Positions 1 through 7,580 of a stretch of DNA of 16,120 nucleotides are shown in pieces. The DNA is taken from positions 1-16,120 of the forward strand of contig CACXDX010000007.1 of NCBI GenBank assembly GCA_902766525.1, in the 5' to 3' direction. The notes beneath the pieces were generated by a model. The model made no database searches. It saw only the letters and a list, made by a program, of their open reading frames with translations, and was not told the origin of the DNA. Each line of letters opens with the position of its first letter. The first letter of the stretch is position 1. The stretch comes from an uncultured Bacillota bacterium. Its GTDB lineage: Bacteria > Bacillota > Dehalobacteriia > UBA7702. The position numbers and the translations under genes are program-made.

Positions 1-4
1 AAGC

Positions 5-670
5 GTGGGTCAGAAAGTTAACCCGAAAGGATTCAGAGTCGGCGTCATCAAAGACTGGGACAGCCGCTGGTATGCCAGAAAAGAATACTCTGATTATCTC
101 CTGGAAGACTATCAGATCAGAAAATATCTGAAAAAAAGATTGTTTGATTCCGGTCTCTCCCGCGTTGAAATCGAACGCGCTGCCGGCCGAATTAAAGTTA
201 ATATTTACACCGCGAAACCCGGTATCGTTATCGGCCGCGGTGGAGCGGAAGTGGATTCCCTGAAAAAGGCCCTGGAAAAAATGACGGGCAAAAAGGTGAA
301 TATCTACATCAATGAAGTTAAGAAACCGGAACTCGACGCTCAGCTCGTCGCCGAAAGCATCGCTTCCGCGCTGGAAAGACGTATCGCTTTCCGCCGCGCC
401 ATGAAGCAGGCTGCCGGCCGCACGATGCGCATGGGTGCCGGTGGTATCAAAATCATGTGCTCCGGTCGTTTGGGCGGTGCCGAAATCGCTCGTACCGAAT
501 GGATCAGTGACGGTAAAGTTCCGCTGCATACTTTGAGAGCGGATATTGACTACGCCGTTGCCGAAGCGGATACCACCTATGGTAAGATCGGCGTTAAATG
601 CTGGATCTACAAGGGAGAAGTTCTTCCCGAAAAAAACGTCTCCGGTAAGGCGGAAGGGGGTAAACGCTGA
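5..670 (+). CDS. rpsC: 30S ribosomal protein S3 (uS3)
   Basis: S3 sits in the head of the small subunit at the mRNA entry channel, where with S4 and S5 it helps unwind incoming mRNA. The 221-residue protein begins MGQKVNPKGFR, the family N terminus, so GTG at 5 is accepted as the true start. Its ribosome binding site lies outside the window. A type II KH domain occupies roughly residues 40-110, with the GRGG loop at 77-80. The C-terminal S3 domain contains the conserved stretch RTEWISDGKVPLHTLRADID. Length is normal and the gene is complete. Its TGA overlaps the rplP ATG (TGATG), which suggests translational coupling. The upstream S10 genes are cut off by the window edge. Confidence 0.97.
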   Translation: MGQKVNPKGFRVGVIKDWDSRWYARKEYSDYLLEDYQIRKYLKKRLFDSGLSRVEIERAAGRIKVNIYTAKPGIVIGRGGAEVDSLKKALEKMTGKKVNIYINEVKKPELDAQLVAESIASALERRIAFRRAMKQAAGRTMRMGAGGIKIMCSGRLGGAEIARTEWISDGKVPLHTLRADIDYAVAEADTTYGKIGVKCWIYKGEVLPEKNVSGKAEGGKR

Positions 671-1101
671 TGTTAATTCCCAAAAGAGTCAAACATCGTA
701 AACAGCATCGCGGCAGAATGACCGGGAAAGCCACAAAGGGCAACTTTATCGCCTACGGTGAATACGGTCTGCAGGCTATGGAATGCGGTTGGATCACCAG
801 CCGTCAGATCGAAGCCGCCCGTATCGCGATGACCCGTTATATGAAGAGGGGCGGGAAAGTCTGGATCAAGATCTTCCCTCATAAGCCCATCACCGAAAAA
901 CCCGCCGAAACCCGTATGGGTAGCGGTAAAGGGACGCCGGAATACTGGGTTGCCGTTGTCAAACCCGGTCGTGTCATGTTCGAAGTCGGCGGTATTTCCG
1001 AAGAAGTCGCCCGTGAAGCGCTCCGTCTCGCCATGCACAAACTTCCGGTGAAGTGCAAATTCGTGAAAAGAGAAGAACAGGTTGGGGGTGAAGCAGAATG
1101 A
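670..1101 (+). CDS. rplP: 50S ribosomal protein L16 (uL16)
   Basis: L16 binds 23S rRNA near the peptidyl transferase centre and helps position A-site tRNA; it joins late in 50S assembly. The 143-residue product begins MLIPKRVKHRKQHRGRM and carries the L10e/L16 core, including the GSGKGTPEYWVAVVKPG segment near residues 83-99 that approaches the tRNA. Length is typical of the family. The start ATG shares a base with the rpsC stop, and the stop TGA overlaps the rpmC ATG (ATGA), so rpsC, rplP and rpmC should be translated in a coupled way. Nothing is unusual in the sequence. The gene order rpsC-rplP-rpmC-rpsQ is the standard end of the S10 operon. Confidence 0.97.
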   Translation: MLIPKRVKHRKQHRGRMTGKATKGNFIAYGEYGLQAMECGWITSRQIEAARIAMTRYMKRGGKVWIKIFPHKPITEKPAETRMGSGKGTPEYWVAVVKPGRVMFEVGGISEEVAREALRLAMHKLPVKCKFVKREEQVGGEAE

Positions 1102-1301
1102 AGATGAAAGAAATCAACGAAATGACGACTGAAGAATTAGTCAAAAAAGTTGCTGATCTCAAAAACGAACTCTTTAATCTGCGTTTCCGTCACGCCACCG
1201 GCCAATTGGAAAACCCCGCAGTGATTAAAGACGTAAGAAGAAATATCGCCAGAGTAAAAACGGTCATCAGAGAACGTGAACTCAACGGTGAAGAAGTCTG
1301 A
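1098..1301 (+). CDS. rpmC: 50S ribosomal protein L29 (uL29)
   Basis: L29 is a small helical hairpin protein beside the polypeptide exit tunnel, next to L23, where nascent-chain factors dock. The 67-residue product has the family pattern: an N-terminal helix containing the MTTEELVKKVADLKNELFNLRF stretch in the first half, then RRNIARVKTVIRER near residues 47-60. ATG at 1098 overlaps the rplP stop. A second in-frame ATG at 1104 would give a 65-residue protein, closer to many homologues. The G-rich sequence GGGGGTG at 1084-1090 could serve either start, and I keep the first because it is coupled to rplP. It is followed after 22 bases by rpsQ. Confidence 0.95.
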   Translation: MKMKEINEMTTEELVKKVADLKNELFNLRFRHATGQLENPAVIKDVRRNIARVKTVIRERELNGEEV

Positions 1302-1323
1302 GCGGAAGGAGTATCTCTAAACT

Positions 1324-1587
1324 ATGGAAAGAACGACAAGCAGAAAAGTCCGAATCGGTACAGTTGTCAGCGATAAAATGGACAAAACGATTGTTGTGAG
1401 AGTCGAAACCCGCTTCAAGCATCCTCTTTACGGCAAAATCGTTAAAACCAGCAAGAAATATAAAGCCCATGATGAAAATAACGAAGCCAGAATCGGCGAT
1501 GTTATCCGTATGATGGAAACCCGTCCTTTGTCCAAGGACAAGAGATGGCGCTTAGTTGAAATTATCGAAAAAGCCCCGATTGTCTGA
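1324..1587 (+). CDS. rpsQ: 30S ribosomal protein S17 (uS17)
   Basis: S17 is an OB-fold protein that binds the 5' domain of 16S rRNA early in 30S assembly. The 87-residue product shows the family signature: RKVRIGTVVSDKMDKTIVVRVE near the N terminus, followed by HPLYGKIVKTSKKYKAHDE, then a variable tail. An AAGGAG ribosome binding site at 1306-1311 lies 12 bases before the ATG, slightly long but acceptable. It is the last gene of the S10 cluster; rplN of the spc cluster follows after 27 bases without a visible terminator, so the two clusters may be cotranscribed. Confidence 0.97.
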   Translation: MERTTSRKVRIGTVVSDKMDKTIVVRVETRFKHPLYGKIVKTSKKYKAHDENNEARIGDVIRMMETRPLSKDKRWRLVEIIEKAPIV

Positions 1588-1614
1588 GGGTAATAGGAAA
1601 GGGGGCATAACGCC

Positions 1615-1983
1615 ATGATCCAACAGGAAACCAGGCTCAAAGTTGCCGATAACACCGGCGCGAAAGAGTTGTTGTGTATTAAAGTATTGGGCGGTGCCGG
1701 TCGTCGCTATGCCAGTGTCGGCGATATCATCGTCTGTTCGGTCAAAAGTGCCACACCCGGTGGCGTGGTAAAAAAAGGGCAGGTCGTCAAGGCTGTTATC
1801 GTCAGAACGAAGAAAGAGATCCGTCGTGAAGACGGAACGTACATCCGTTTTGACCAGAACGCCGCTGTAATCATCAAAGATGACGGTCAGCCCCAAGGCA
1901 CCCGTATCTTCGGGCCCGTAGCAAGAGAGTTGAGAGAAAAGAATTATATGAAAATCGTTTCTCTGGCGCCGGAAGTACTGTAA
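1615..1983 (+). CDS. rplN: 50S ribosomal protein L14 (uL14)
   Basis: L14 lies at the subunit interface of the 50S particle, forming bridges to 16S rRNA and providing the docking site of the silencing factor RsfS in bacteria that have it. The product is 122 residues, the usual bacterial length. It begins MIQQETRLKVADNTGAKELL, the conserved L14 start, and ends in the family C terminus REKNYMKIVSLAPEVL. A purine-rich AAAGGGGG run just before 1606 acts as ribosome binding site for the ATG at 1615. It opens the spc cluster and is followed by rplX after 10 bases of apparent spacing. Nothing is unusual. Confidence 0.97.
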   Translation: MIQQETRLKVADNTGAKELLCIKVLGGAGRRYASVGDIIVCSVKSATPGGVVKKGQVVKAVIVRTKKEIRREDGTYIRFDQNAAVIIKDDGQPQGTRIFGPVARELREKNYMKIVSLAPEVL

Positions 1984-1988
1984 TTTTT

Positions 1989-1997
1989 AGGAGGTGG
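1989..1997 (+). promoter_or_regulatory. Ribosome binding site deciding the rplX start
   Basis: AGGAGGTGG is nearly perfectly complementary to the 3' end of 16S rRNA and lies 8 bases (from AGGAGG) before TTG at 2003. It overlaps the in-frame GTG at 1994, so that codon is unlikely to initiate. Confidence 0.85.
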
Positions 1998-2002
1998 ACA
2001 AA

Positions 2003-2326
2003 TTGGCAATCGCCAAAACCAATATCAAAAAAGACGATACGGTAATGGTCATTACCGGAAAAGATGCCGGTAAAACCGGTAAAGTCCTCCAGGTGCTTCC
2101 TGCCAGCGGCAGGGTTGTTGTGGAAGGTGTTAATGTGGTAAAACGCCACACCAAACCCACCCAGAAGAACCCCCAGGGCGGCATTATGGAGAAACCCGCT
2201 GCGATTGATCTTTCTAACGTGATGCTCTATTGCGGCAAATGCAACAAAGTTACCAGAATTTCTAAAACCATCGTTGATGGGAAACGGGTTCGCCGGTGCA
2301 AACACTGCGGCGAAATCTTAAAGTAA
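2003..2326 (+). CDS. rplX: 50S ribosomal protein L24 (uL24), zinc-ribbon form
   Basis: L24 is an assembly-initiator protein that binds the 5' end of 23S rRNA and lies near the exit tunnel. I choose TTG at 2003, giving 107 residues beginning MAIAKTNIKKDD. The longer frame from GTG at 1994 would start inside the AGGAGGTGG ribosome binding site (1989-1997), which cannot serve itself but lies 8 bases before the TTG. A KOW motif covers about residues 9-40 (KKDDTVMVITGKDAGKTGKV). The C terminus carries two CxxC pairs, Cys77/Cys80 and Cys99/Cys102, which would bind zinc; E. coli-type L24 lacks such a set. The gene sits between rplN and rplE as usual. Confidence 0.95.
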   Translation: MAIAKTNIKKDDTVMVITGKDAGKTGKVLQVLPASGRVVVEGVNVVKRHTKPTQKNPQGGIMEKPAAIDLSNVMLYCGKCNKVTRISKTIVDGKRVRRCKHCGEILK

Positions 2327-2346
2327 GCGGGAAGGAGGCAAATTAA

Positions 2347-2886
2347 ATGGCAAGACTCAAAGATAAATATAACGATGAGATCATCCCTGCCCTGAAAGAA
2401 AAATTTCAGTATGACAACATCATGGAAGTTCCCAAGATCGTGAAGATCGTTGTCAACATGGGTTTGGGTGAAGCCATCGCCAATCCCAAGGCTTTGGATG
2501 CCGCTATCAGTGACATGACTCAGATTACCGGTCAGAAACCGATTGTTACCAAAGCGAAAAAATCCGTTGCAGCCTTCAAAGTCAGAGAAGGTATGTCCAT
2601 CGGCTGCAAAGTTACGCTGAGAGGCGACAGAATGTATGAATTCTGCGATCGTCTCGTTTCCGTGGCTCTGCCCCGCGTCAGAGATTTTAAAGGGATCTCC
2701 CCGAAAGCTTTCGACGGCCGCGGTAACTATACGCTCGGTTTAAAGGAACAGTTAATCTTCCCTGAAATCGAATACGATAAGATTGATAAGATTCGTGGTT
2801 TGGAAGTATGCTTTGTTACTTCAGCGAAAACCGACGAAGAAGCCAAAGAGCTCTTAAGACTTATCGGCATGCCTTTTGCGAAATAA
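2347..2886 (+). CDS. rplE: 50S ribosomal protein L5 (uL5)
   Basis: L5 binds 5S rRNA and builds the central protuberance together with L18, contacting P-site tRNA and the 30S head through bridge B1b. The 179-residue product matches the bacterial length. Recognisable segments are the N-terminal MARLKDKYNDEIIPALKEKF, then VPKIVKIVVNMGLGEA near 28-43, ITGQKPIVTKAKKSVAAFKVREG in the middle, and FPEIEYDKIDKIRGLEV near the C terminus. AAGGAGG just upstream (about 2332-2338) is a strong ribosome binding site. rpsN follows 22 bases downstream. No deviation from the family is seen. Confidence 0.97.
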   Translation: MARLKDKYNDEIIPALKEKFQYDNIMEVPKIVKIVVNMGLGEAIANPKALDAAISDMTQITGQKPIVTKAKKSVAAFKVREGMSIGCKVTLRGDRMYEFCDRLVSVALPRVRDFKGISPKAFDGRGNYTLGLKEQLIFPEIEYDKIDKIRGLEVCFVTSAKTDEEAKELLRLIGMPFAK

Positions 2887-2908
2887 GTCGGAGTAAGGAG
2901 GAAACAAC

Positions 2909-3094
2909 GTGGCAAAAAAATCTATGATTGCGAAACAGGGGCGTACGCCCAAATATTCCGTTCGCGGATATAATCGCTGCAGAATCTGCGGCAGGCCTCA
3001 TGCCTATATGCGTAAGTTCGGTATTTGCAGGGTTTGCTTCAGAGAATTGGCTTACAAGGGAGAAATCCCCGGTGTAACCAAATCCAGCTGGTAA
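2909..3094 (+). CDS. rpsN: 30S ribosomal protein S14 type Z (uS14, zinc-binding)
   Basis: S14 belongs to the 30S head near the decoding side and assembles with S3 and S10. This is the short zinc form of 61 residues, also called type Z, rather than the roughly 89-100-residue zinc-free form. The zinc ligands are Cys24/Cys27 and Cys40/Cys43, in the pattern CRICGRP...CRVC. The start is GTG at 2909, preceded by AAGGAGG about 6 bases upstream. Firmicutes typically keep the zinc form at this site and may carry a second zinc-free copy elsewhere under zinc control; none is visible here. It lies between rplE and rpsH as expected. Confidence 0.96.
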   Translation: MAKKSMIAKQGRTPKYSVRGYNRCRICGRPHAYMRKFGICRVCFRELAYKGEIPGVTKSSW

Positions 3095-3113
3095 CCGGAA
3101 GGAGGTAATAAAC

Positions 3114-3512
3114 ATGGTCATGACAGATCCCATTGCCGATTTCCTTACCAGAATCCGCAATGCTAATACTGTATACATGGAAAAGGTGGAAATCCCCGCC
3201 TCAAAAACAAAATTAAATTTAGCCAACATCCTTAAGGAAGAAGGCTATATCAAAGATGTCGAATATATCGAAGATGGCAAGCAAGGCTTTTTACGCCTCT
3301 ATCTCAAATACGGCGCCAACCGTGAAAAGGTCATTACCGGCTTGAAAAGAATCAGCCGCCCCGGTTTGAGAGTTTATGCCCAGAAGGATGAGCTGCCTAA
3401 AGTTTTGGGTGGCCTCGGCATCGCCGTTATTTCCACGTCGAAAGGTCTTATGACCGATAAAGACGCCCGTAAAGCCGGAATCGGCGGCGAAGTAATGTGC
3501 TACATCTGGTAA
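3114..3512 (+). CDS. rpsH: 30S ribosomal protein S8 (uS8)
   Basis: S8 is a primary binding protein of the central domain of 16S rRNA and, in E. coli, the translational repressor of the spc operon. The 132-residue product begins MVMTDPIADFLTRIRNAN and ends with the family motif GIGGEVMCYIW. The serine-rich loop AVISTSKGLMTDKDARKAG near residues 103-121 is characteristic. AAGGAGGT at 3099-3106 supports ATG at 3114; an alternative ATG at 3120 is less well spaced. I could not identify an S8-binding mimic in the adjacent mRNA by eye, so autoregulation is only a possibility. Confidence 0.97.
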   Translation: MVMTDPIADFLTRIRNANTVYMEKVEIPASKTKLNLANILKEEGYIKDVEYIEDGKQGFLRLYLKYGANREKVITGLKRISRPGLRVYAQKDELPKVLGGLGIAVISTSKGLMTDKDARKAGIGGEVMCYIW

Positions 3513-3551
3513 ACGAAACGAAATCACGAAACTCAAATTGGGAGGTGCAAT

Positions 3552-4097
3552 ATGTCTCGTATAGGCAAAATGCCGATAGCGATCCCTTCCGGCGTTAAAA
3601 TCGATCTTGACGGTCAGCACATCAGTGTGGAAGGCCCCAAGGGAAAACTGGAAAGGGATATTCATCCGGATATGGATGTAAAAATCGAAGGCGAAGAACT
3701 GATCGTTAATCGCCCCAGTGATGACAGTAAACACGCAGCTTTGCATGGTTTGACCCGGGCCCTCATCAATAATATGGTGGTTGGCGTCACGGCAGGCTTT
3801 AAAAAAGATCTCGAACTGGTCGGTGTCGGTTATCGTGCTGCCAAACAGGGTAATAACCTCGTACTTACCGTTGGTTATTCTCATCCTGTGGAAATGGCAC
3901 CCACTGAAGGTATTACCATTGACGTTCCCACGCCGAACCGTATTACCATCAGCGGTATCGACAAGGAAAAGGTCGGCGCTTTCGCCGCCAACGTCAGAGC
4001 TGTCAGACCGCCGGAACCTTATAAAGGGAAAGGCATCAAATATGTCGGCGAAGTAATCAAACGGAAAGCCGGTAAAGCCGGTGTGAAAGCCGGTTAA
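3552..4097 (+). CDS. rplF: 50S ribosomal protein L6 (uL6)
   Basis: L6 lies at the base of the L7/L12 stalk near the sarcin-ricin loop, where elongation factors dock. The product has 181 residues and the usual two repeated alpha/beta domains: the N-terminal half begins MSRIGKMPIAIPSGVKI, and the C-terminal domain contains the L6 signature PEPYKGKGIKYVGEVIKRK near residues 156-174. GGGAGGTG at 3540-3547 is the ribosome binding site. The 39-base gap after rpsH is among the longer ones in the cluster but shows no hairpin. The C terminus is the usual lysine-, glycine- and alanine-rich tail. Confidence 0.97.
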   Translation: MSRIGKMPIAIPSGVKIDLDGQHISVEGPKGKLERDIHPDMDVKIEGEELIVNRPSDDSKHAALHGLTRALINNMVVGVTAGFKKDLELVGVGYRAAKQGNNLVLTVGYSHPVEMAPTEGITIDVPTPNRITISGIDKEKVGAFAANVRAVRPPEPYKGKGIKYVGEVIKRKAGKAGVKAG

Positions 4098-4114
4098 AGG
4101 AAGGAGCGCTTGTT

Positions 4115-4477
4115 TTGTATAAACCGTATGACAGAAAAGCTGTTCGGAAGAAAAAACATGCCAGTGTCAGACTGAAGGTCTCCGGTACGCCGGATTGCCC
4201 TCGCCTGGCAGTTTCCCGCAGCTCAAAACATATCTATGCCCAAATCATCGATGATGTTGCCGGCAAAACGCTGGCCGCCGCTTCCACGCTGGACGCTTCT
4301 TTGAAAGAAAACTACGGCGGGAATATCGAAGCCGCTGCCGCTGTCGGCAAGCTGATCGGTGAAAGAGCTCTCGAAAAAGGTATCAAGGAAGTCGTTTTTG
4401 ACCGTGGCGGAATGATTTACCACGGCAGAGTTAAAGCGCTTGCCGACGGTGCCAGAGAAGCTGGCCTCGAATTTTAA
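4115..4477 (+). CDS. rplR: 50S ribosomal protein L18 (uL18)
   Basis: L18 binds 5S rRNA with L5 and anchors it in the central protuberance. The 120-residue product starts at TTG (4115), with AAGGAG at 4101-4106 eight bases before it; no ATG or GTG near this point is better placed, and the product begins MYKPYDRKAVRKKKHASVRLK, a typical basic L18 N terminus. The conserved core includes RLAVSRSSKHIYAQIIDD near residues 30-48 and the C-terminal FDRGGMIYHGRVKALADGAREAGLEF. TTG initiation is shared with rplX in the same operon and may lower translation slightly. Length is normal. Confidence 0.96.
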   Translation: MYKPYDRKAVRKKKHASVRLKVSGTPDCPRLAVSRSSKHIYAQIIDDVAGKTLAAASTLDASLKENYGGNIEAAAAVGKLIGERALEKGIKEVVFDRGGMIYHGRVKALADGAREAGLEF

Positions 4478-4497
4478 GAGGAGAAGGAGGGAAATAG

Positions 4498-5010
4498 ATG
4501 TCCAGAATAGACGTCAACAGTCTTGGTGAATTGACAGAAACCATCGTCAATATCAACCGTGTCGCGAAAGTTGTTAAAGGCGGCCGCCGTTTCAGCTTCA
4601 GCGCTCTCGTTGTTGTCGGTGATGGTGAAGGTCATGTCGGCTATGGTATGGGTAAAGCCGGGGAAGTCCCCGAAGCGATCCGCAAAGCCGTTGAAGACGC
4701 CAAAAAGAATATTATTTATGTACCTATCGTTAATTATACGCTTCCTCATGAAACCATCGGACGTTTCGGCGCGGCCAGAGTTATGCTCAAACCCGCCGCT
4801 CCCGGTACCGGTGTTATCGCCGGCGGCCCGGTGCGTGCCGTCCTTGAAGCCGTGGGCGTTCGCGATATTCTGACGAAGTCTTTGGGCTCCAACAACGCGA
4901 TCAACATGGTTTCCGCTACTTTTGAAGGTCTCGAACGTATGCGTACCGTCGAAGAAGTTGCGAAACTGAGAGGAAAAACCGTGAAGGAAATCTTGGGTCA
5001 GGAGGATTAA
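4498..5010 (+). CDS. rpsE: 30S ribosomal protein S5 (uS5)
   Basis: S5 contributes to decoding accuracy and to the mRNA entry helicase with S3 and S4. The product is 170 residues. The N-terminal double-stranded-RNA-binding-like domain contains NRVAKVVKGGRRFSFSALVV near residues 20-39; this covers the loop in which spectinomycin resistance changes arise in other bacteria, and it looks wild type (KVVKGG at 24-29). The C-terminal domain includes PGTGVIAGGPVRAVLEAVG. A long purine stretch with GGAGGG precedes the ATG at 4498. The gene ends 4 bases before rpmD, whose ribosome binding site lies inside its last codons, suggesting coupled translation. Confidence 0.97.
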   Translation: MSRIDVNSLGELTETIVNINRVAKVVKGGRRFSFSALVVVGDGEGHVGYGMGKAGEVPEAIRKAVEDAKKNIIYVPIVNYTLPHETIGRFGAARVMLKPAAPGTGVIAGGPVRAVLEAVGVRDILTKSLGSNNAINMVSATFEGLERMRTVEEVAKLRGKTVKEILGQED

Positions 5011-5014
5011 AGCC

Positions 5015-5200
5015 ATGGCAAAAATCAAGATTACCCTTGTGAAAAGTGTCATCGGATACAGTGAAAAACAGAGAAAAACCGTCCGCTCCCTGGGACTTAC
5101 CAAGACCGGTCGTTCTGTGATTCAGGAAGATACCCCCGATATTTTGGGGAAAGTTAAAAAAGTGAACCATCTCTTGAAGGTGGAAGAAGTTGACGGCTAA
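5015..5200 (+). CDS. rpmD: 50S ribosomal protein L30 (uL30)
   Basis: L30 is a small protein of the 50S subunit, not universal in bacteria but standard in Firmicutes at this place between rpsE and rplO. The 61-residue product begins MAKIKITLVKSVIGYSEKQR and carries the L30 signature KTVRSLGLTKTGRSV near residues 21-35. The ribosome binding site CAGGAGG (4999-5005) lies within the 3' end of rpsE, so its translation is probably coupled to S5. Length is typical of the short bacterial form. Confidence 0.96.
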   Translation: MAKIKITLVKSVIGYSEKQRKTVRSLGLTKTGRSVIQEDTPDILGKVKKVNHLLKVEEVDG

Positions 5201-5223
5201 GTACCCAAGGGAGGTAAAAAATT

Positions 5224-5664
5224 ATGTATTTAAGTGATTTAAAACCGGCCGCGGGATCGAAAAAAGCGCCTACTCGTAAAGGTCGCGGTATCGGTTCCGG
5301 TTTAGGCAAAACCGCGGGTAAGGGTCATAAAGGTCAGAAAGCCCGTTCCGGTGGCGGCGTTCGCCCCGGTTTTGAAGGCGGCCAGATGCCCTTGCAGCGC
5401 AGATTGCCTAAGAGAGGTTTTACCAATATCAATAAAAAAGTTATCGTTGAAGTTGCGCTTCAGGATCTCAATCTCTTTGATGCCGATACAGTGATCACTC
5501 CCGAAACATTGTGGGAAGCCGGTTTCATCAAAGGTTCCTGTGACGGCGTGAAAGTTCTCGCCAACGGCGAAATCGAAAAACCTGTCACACTGCGCTATAT
5601 CAGCTGCAGCAAAGCTGCCGCTGAAAAAATCGAAGCTGCGGGCGGAAAAGTCGAGGTGATGTAA
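5224..5664 (+). CDS. rplO: 50S ribosomal protein L15 (uL15)
   Basis: L15 binds 23S rRNA and is needed for late steps of 50S assembly. The 146-residue product has the extended basic glycine-rich N-terminal arm (KGRGIGSGLGKTAGKGHKGQ near residues 19-38), the PGFEGGQMPLQRRLPKRGF segment near 49-67, and a compact C-terminal domain ending AAEKIEAAGGKVEVM. GGGAGG at 5210-5215 is the ribosome binding site. The stop is followed by the secY ATG after a single base, so SecY synthesis is likely coupled to L15. Confidence 0.97.
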   Translation: MYLSDLKPAAGSKKAPTRKGRGIGSGLGKTAGKGHKGQKARSGGGVRPGFEGGQMPLQRRLPKRGFTNINKKVIVEVALQDLNLFDADTVITPETLWEAGFIKGSCDGVKVLANGEIEKPVTLRYISCSKAAAEKIEAAGGKVEVM

Positions 5665-5665
5665 A

Positions 5666-6919
5666 ATGCTTTCAACGCTGATTAATGCGTTAAAAGTAAA
5701 AGAGCTCAGAGGGAAATTACTGTTTACGCTTATCATGTTTGTTATTTTCCGCTTCGGTGCTCACATTCCTGCGCCGGGAATCAATCCCGATGTTTTGAGT
5801 TCGTATTTTTCTCAAAATATTTTTGGCTTTATTGATATTATTTCCGGCGGTGCCTTTAAGAATATCAGTTTGTTCGCCATGGGGATTATGCCCTACATCA
5901 ATGCTTCGATTATTATGAATTTGCTGACCATCGTTGTTCCCTATTTTGAAGCTCTTTCCAAACAGGGACCCGAAGGCCGCAAAAAAATGGCTCAGCTTAC
6001 ACGTTACGGCTGTGTGATCCTTGCCTTTGTGCAGGCTCTTGCCATGTCTTTCTATCTGAAAGACGCTATGTACAGTTTCAATTTCTTCTCCGTATTGGCT
6101 TTGGCGATTTCGCTGACGGCCGGTACCGCGATGCTGATGTGGATGGGTGAAATGATCACCGAAAAGGGTATCGGCAACGGGATCTCCTTGATCATCTTTG
6201 CCGGGATCGCCTCCCGTATCCCCAACGGTTGCATGTATGTTTTCCAGTCGTTGAGAAGCGGTGAAACGAATTTCTTCGCGGTTCTGCTCTTTGTTGTGAT
6301 CGCGCTCATCATCATTGTCGGCATCATCTATATCCAGGAAGGACAGAGAAGACTTCCGGTTCAATACGCCAAGCGCGTTGTAGGCCGTAAGATGTACGGC
6401 GGTCAGAGCACTTTCATTCCGATGAAAGTCAACCAGGCCGGTGTTATCCCGATCATCTTCGCAATGTCCCTGCTGATGCTGCCTACGATGATTTTCGGGT
6501 TCTTCCCGAATAACGCTGTCTGTGCGGCGATCGCCGGCTGGTTCAGTGCCGATCATCCCGTTTACATGATCCTGTACGTTGCCTTGATTATTTTCTTCAC
6601 TTACTTCTACACCGCTGTTACTTTCAGCCCTGTGGATGTGGCGGACAATTTGAAGAAAAACGGTGGATTTATTCCCGGTTTGCGCCCCGGTCGGCCTACC
6701 GCCGAATATATTGACAAAATCCTCACTCGTTTGACTTTGGCGGGTGCGATCTTCTTAGCTTTCATCGCACTGCTTCCGAATCTGATGATGGCCGTTACCG
6801 GCCTCGATCTGGGCTTTGGCGGTACGTCCCTGCTGATTGCCGTCGGGGTTGCCCTGGATACGATGAAGCAGCTGGAAAGCCAGGTTTTGATGCGCAGCTA
6901 CCAAGGCTTTATGAAATAA
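5666..6919 (+). CDS. secY: Preprotein translocase channel subunit SecY
   Basis: SecY is the membrane channel of the Sec translocon; with SecE and SecG it passes or inserts proteins driven by SecA or the ribosome. The 417-residue protein shows ten hydrophobic segments, roughly at residues 18-34, 68-90, 115-131, 140-160, 172-192, 203-223, 257-278, 298-322, 355-372 and 385-400. Recognisable landmarks are RFGAHIPAPGIN after helix 1, the plug region near 55-66, GPEGRKKMAQLTRY near 101-114, and the cytosolic loop QEGQRRLPVQYAKRVVGRKMYGG at 224-246 that contacts ribosome and SecA. The length is slightly shorter than E. coli SecY, normal for Firmicutes. It ends 10 bases before adk. Confidence 0.97.
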   Translation: MLSTLINALKVKELRGKLLFTLIMFVIFRFGAHIPAPGINPDVLSSYFSQNIFGFIDIISGGAFKNISLFAMGIMPYINASIIMNLLTIVVPYFEALSKQGPEGRKKMAQLTRYGCVILAFVQALAMSFYLKDAMYSFNFFSVLALAISLTAGTAMLMWMGEMITEKGIGNGISLIIFAGIASRIPNGCMYVFQSLRSGETNFFAVLLFVVIALIIIVGIIYIQEGQRRLPVQYAKRVVGRKMYGGQSTFIPMKVNQAGVIPIIFAMSLLMLPTMIFGFFPNNAVCAAIAGWFSADHPVYMILYVALIIFFTYFYTAVTFSPVDVADNLKKNGGFIPGLRPGRPTAEYIDKILTRLTLAGAIFLAFIALLPNLMMAVTGLDLGFGGTSLLIAVGVALDTMKQLESQVLMRSYQGFMK

Positions 6920-6929
6920 GGAGAATAAA

Positions 6930-7580
6930 ATGAGATTAGTATTATTAGGACCTCCGGGAGCCGGTAAAGGTACCCAGGCCGCCACAATGGTTGAAAAATA
7001 CAACATTGTTCATATCTCTACCGGGGATTTGCTCCGTGCGGCCGTTAAGGCCGGAACCAAACTCGGTTTGGAAGCCAAAGGCTATATGGAATCGGGACAG
7101 CTTGTCCCCGACAGTCTGATCCTCGGATTGATGGAAGAAAGAATCCAGCAGGAAGATTGCCAAGAGGGTTTCCTCCTGGATGGCTTTCCCAGAACGCCGG
7201 CACAAGCCGATGCTTTGGATGAAATGCTTACAAAACTCGGTCAGAAACTCGACGCCGTTGTCAATATCGAAGTTCCTCTCGATAAGCTGATGGTTCGTCT
7301 GACCGGCCGCAGAGTTTGCAAAACCTGCGGCGCAACGTATCATGTCAGCTTCAATCCCTCCCCCAAAGGTGACCTTTGCGGAAATTGCGGAGCGGAATTG
7401 ATCCAGCGTGCTGACGATACGGAAGAAACCGTAAAAAATCGTCTTGATGTCTATGAACAGCAGACAGCTCCCCTGATCGACTATTATACCAAAGCCGGTA
7501 TTATCAAGAACATCAACGGGGATCAGGATATCAAGAAAGTACTTGAAGATATCTCAATTGCCTTAGGAGGCAAGGAATGA
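6930..7580 (+). CDS. adk: Adenylate kinase, zinc-LID form
   Basis: The enzyme interconverts ATP + AMP and 2 ADP in the cytosol, keeping adenylate energy charge. The product has 216 residues. The P-loop GPPGAGKGT is at 7-15, the NMP-binding region includes STGDLLRAAV at 30-39, and GFPRTPAQAD at 85-94 is the conserved adenylate kinase signature. The LID domain carries a Cys4 zinc site, Cys130-x2-Cys133-x16-Cys150-x2-Cys153, as in Bacillus-type long adenylate kinases. Arg158-type and DDTEETVKNRL residues follow. The position after secY is standard in Gram-positive spc operons. Its TGA overlaps the map ATG (ATGA). Confidence 0.97.
   Translation: MRLVLLGPPGAGKGTQAATMVEKYNIVHISTGDLLRAAVKAGTKLGLEAKGYMESGQLVPDSLILGLMEERIQQEDCQEGFLLDGFPRTPAQADALDEMLTKLGQKLDAVVNIEVPLDKLMVRLTGRRVCKTCGATYHVSFNPSPKGDLCGNCGAELIQRADDTEETVKNRLDVYEQQTAPLIDYYTKAGIIKNINGDQDIKKVLEDISIALGGKE

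Noticed and set aside
5717..6556. Minus-strand open frame of 279 codons opposite secY
   Set aside because: Its composition (rich in His, Asn, Asp, Arg) is what antisense of a hydrophobic membrane protein gives; no domain is recognisable.
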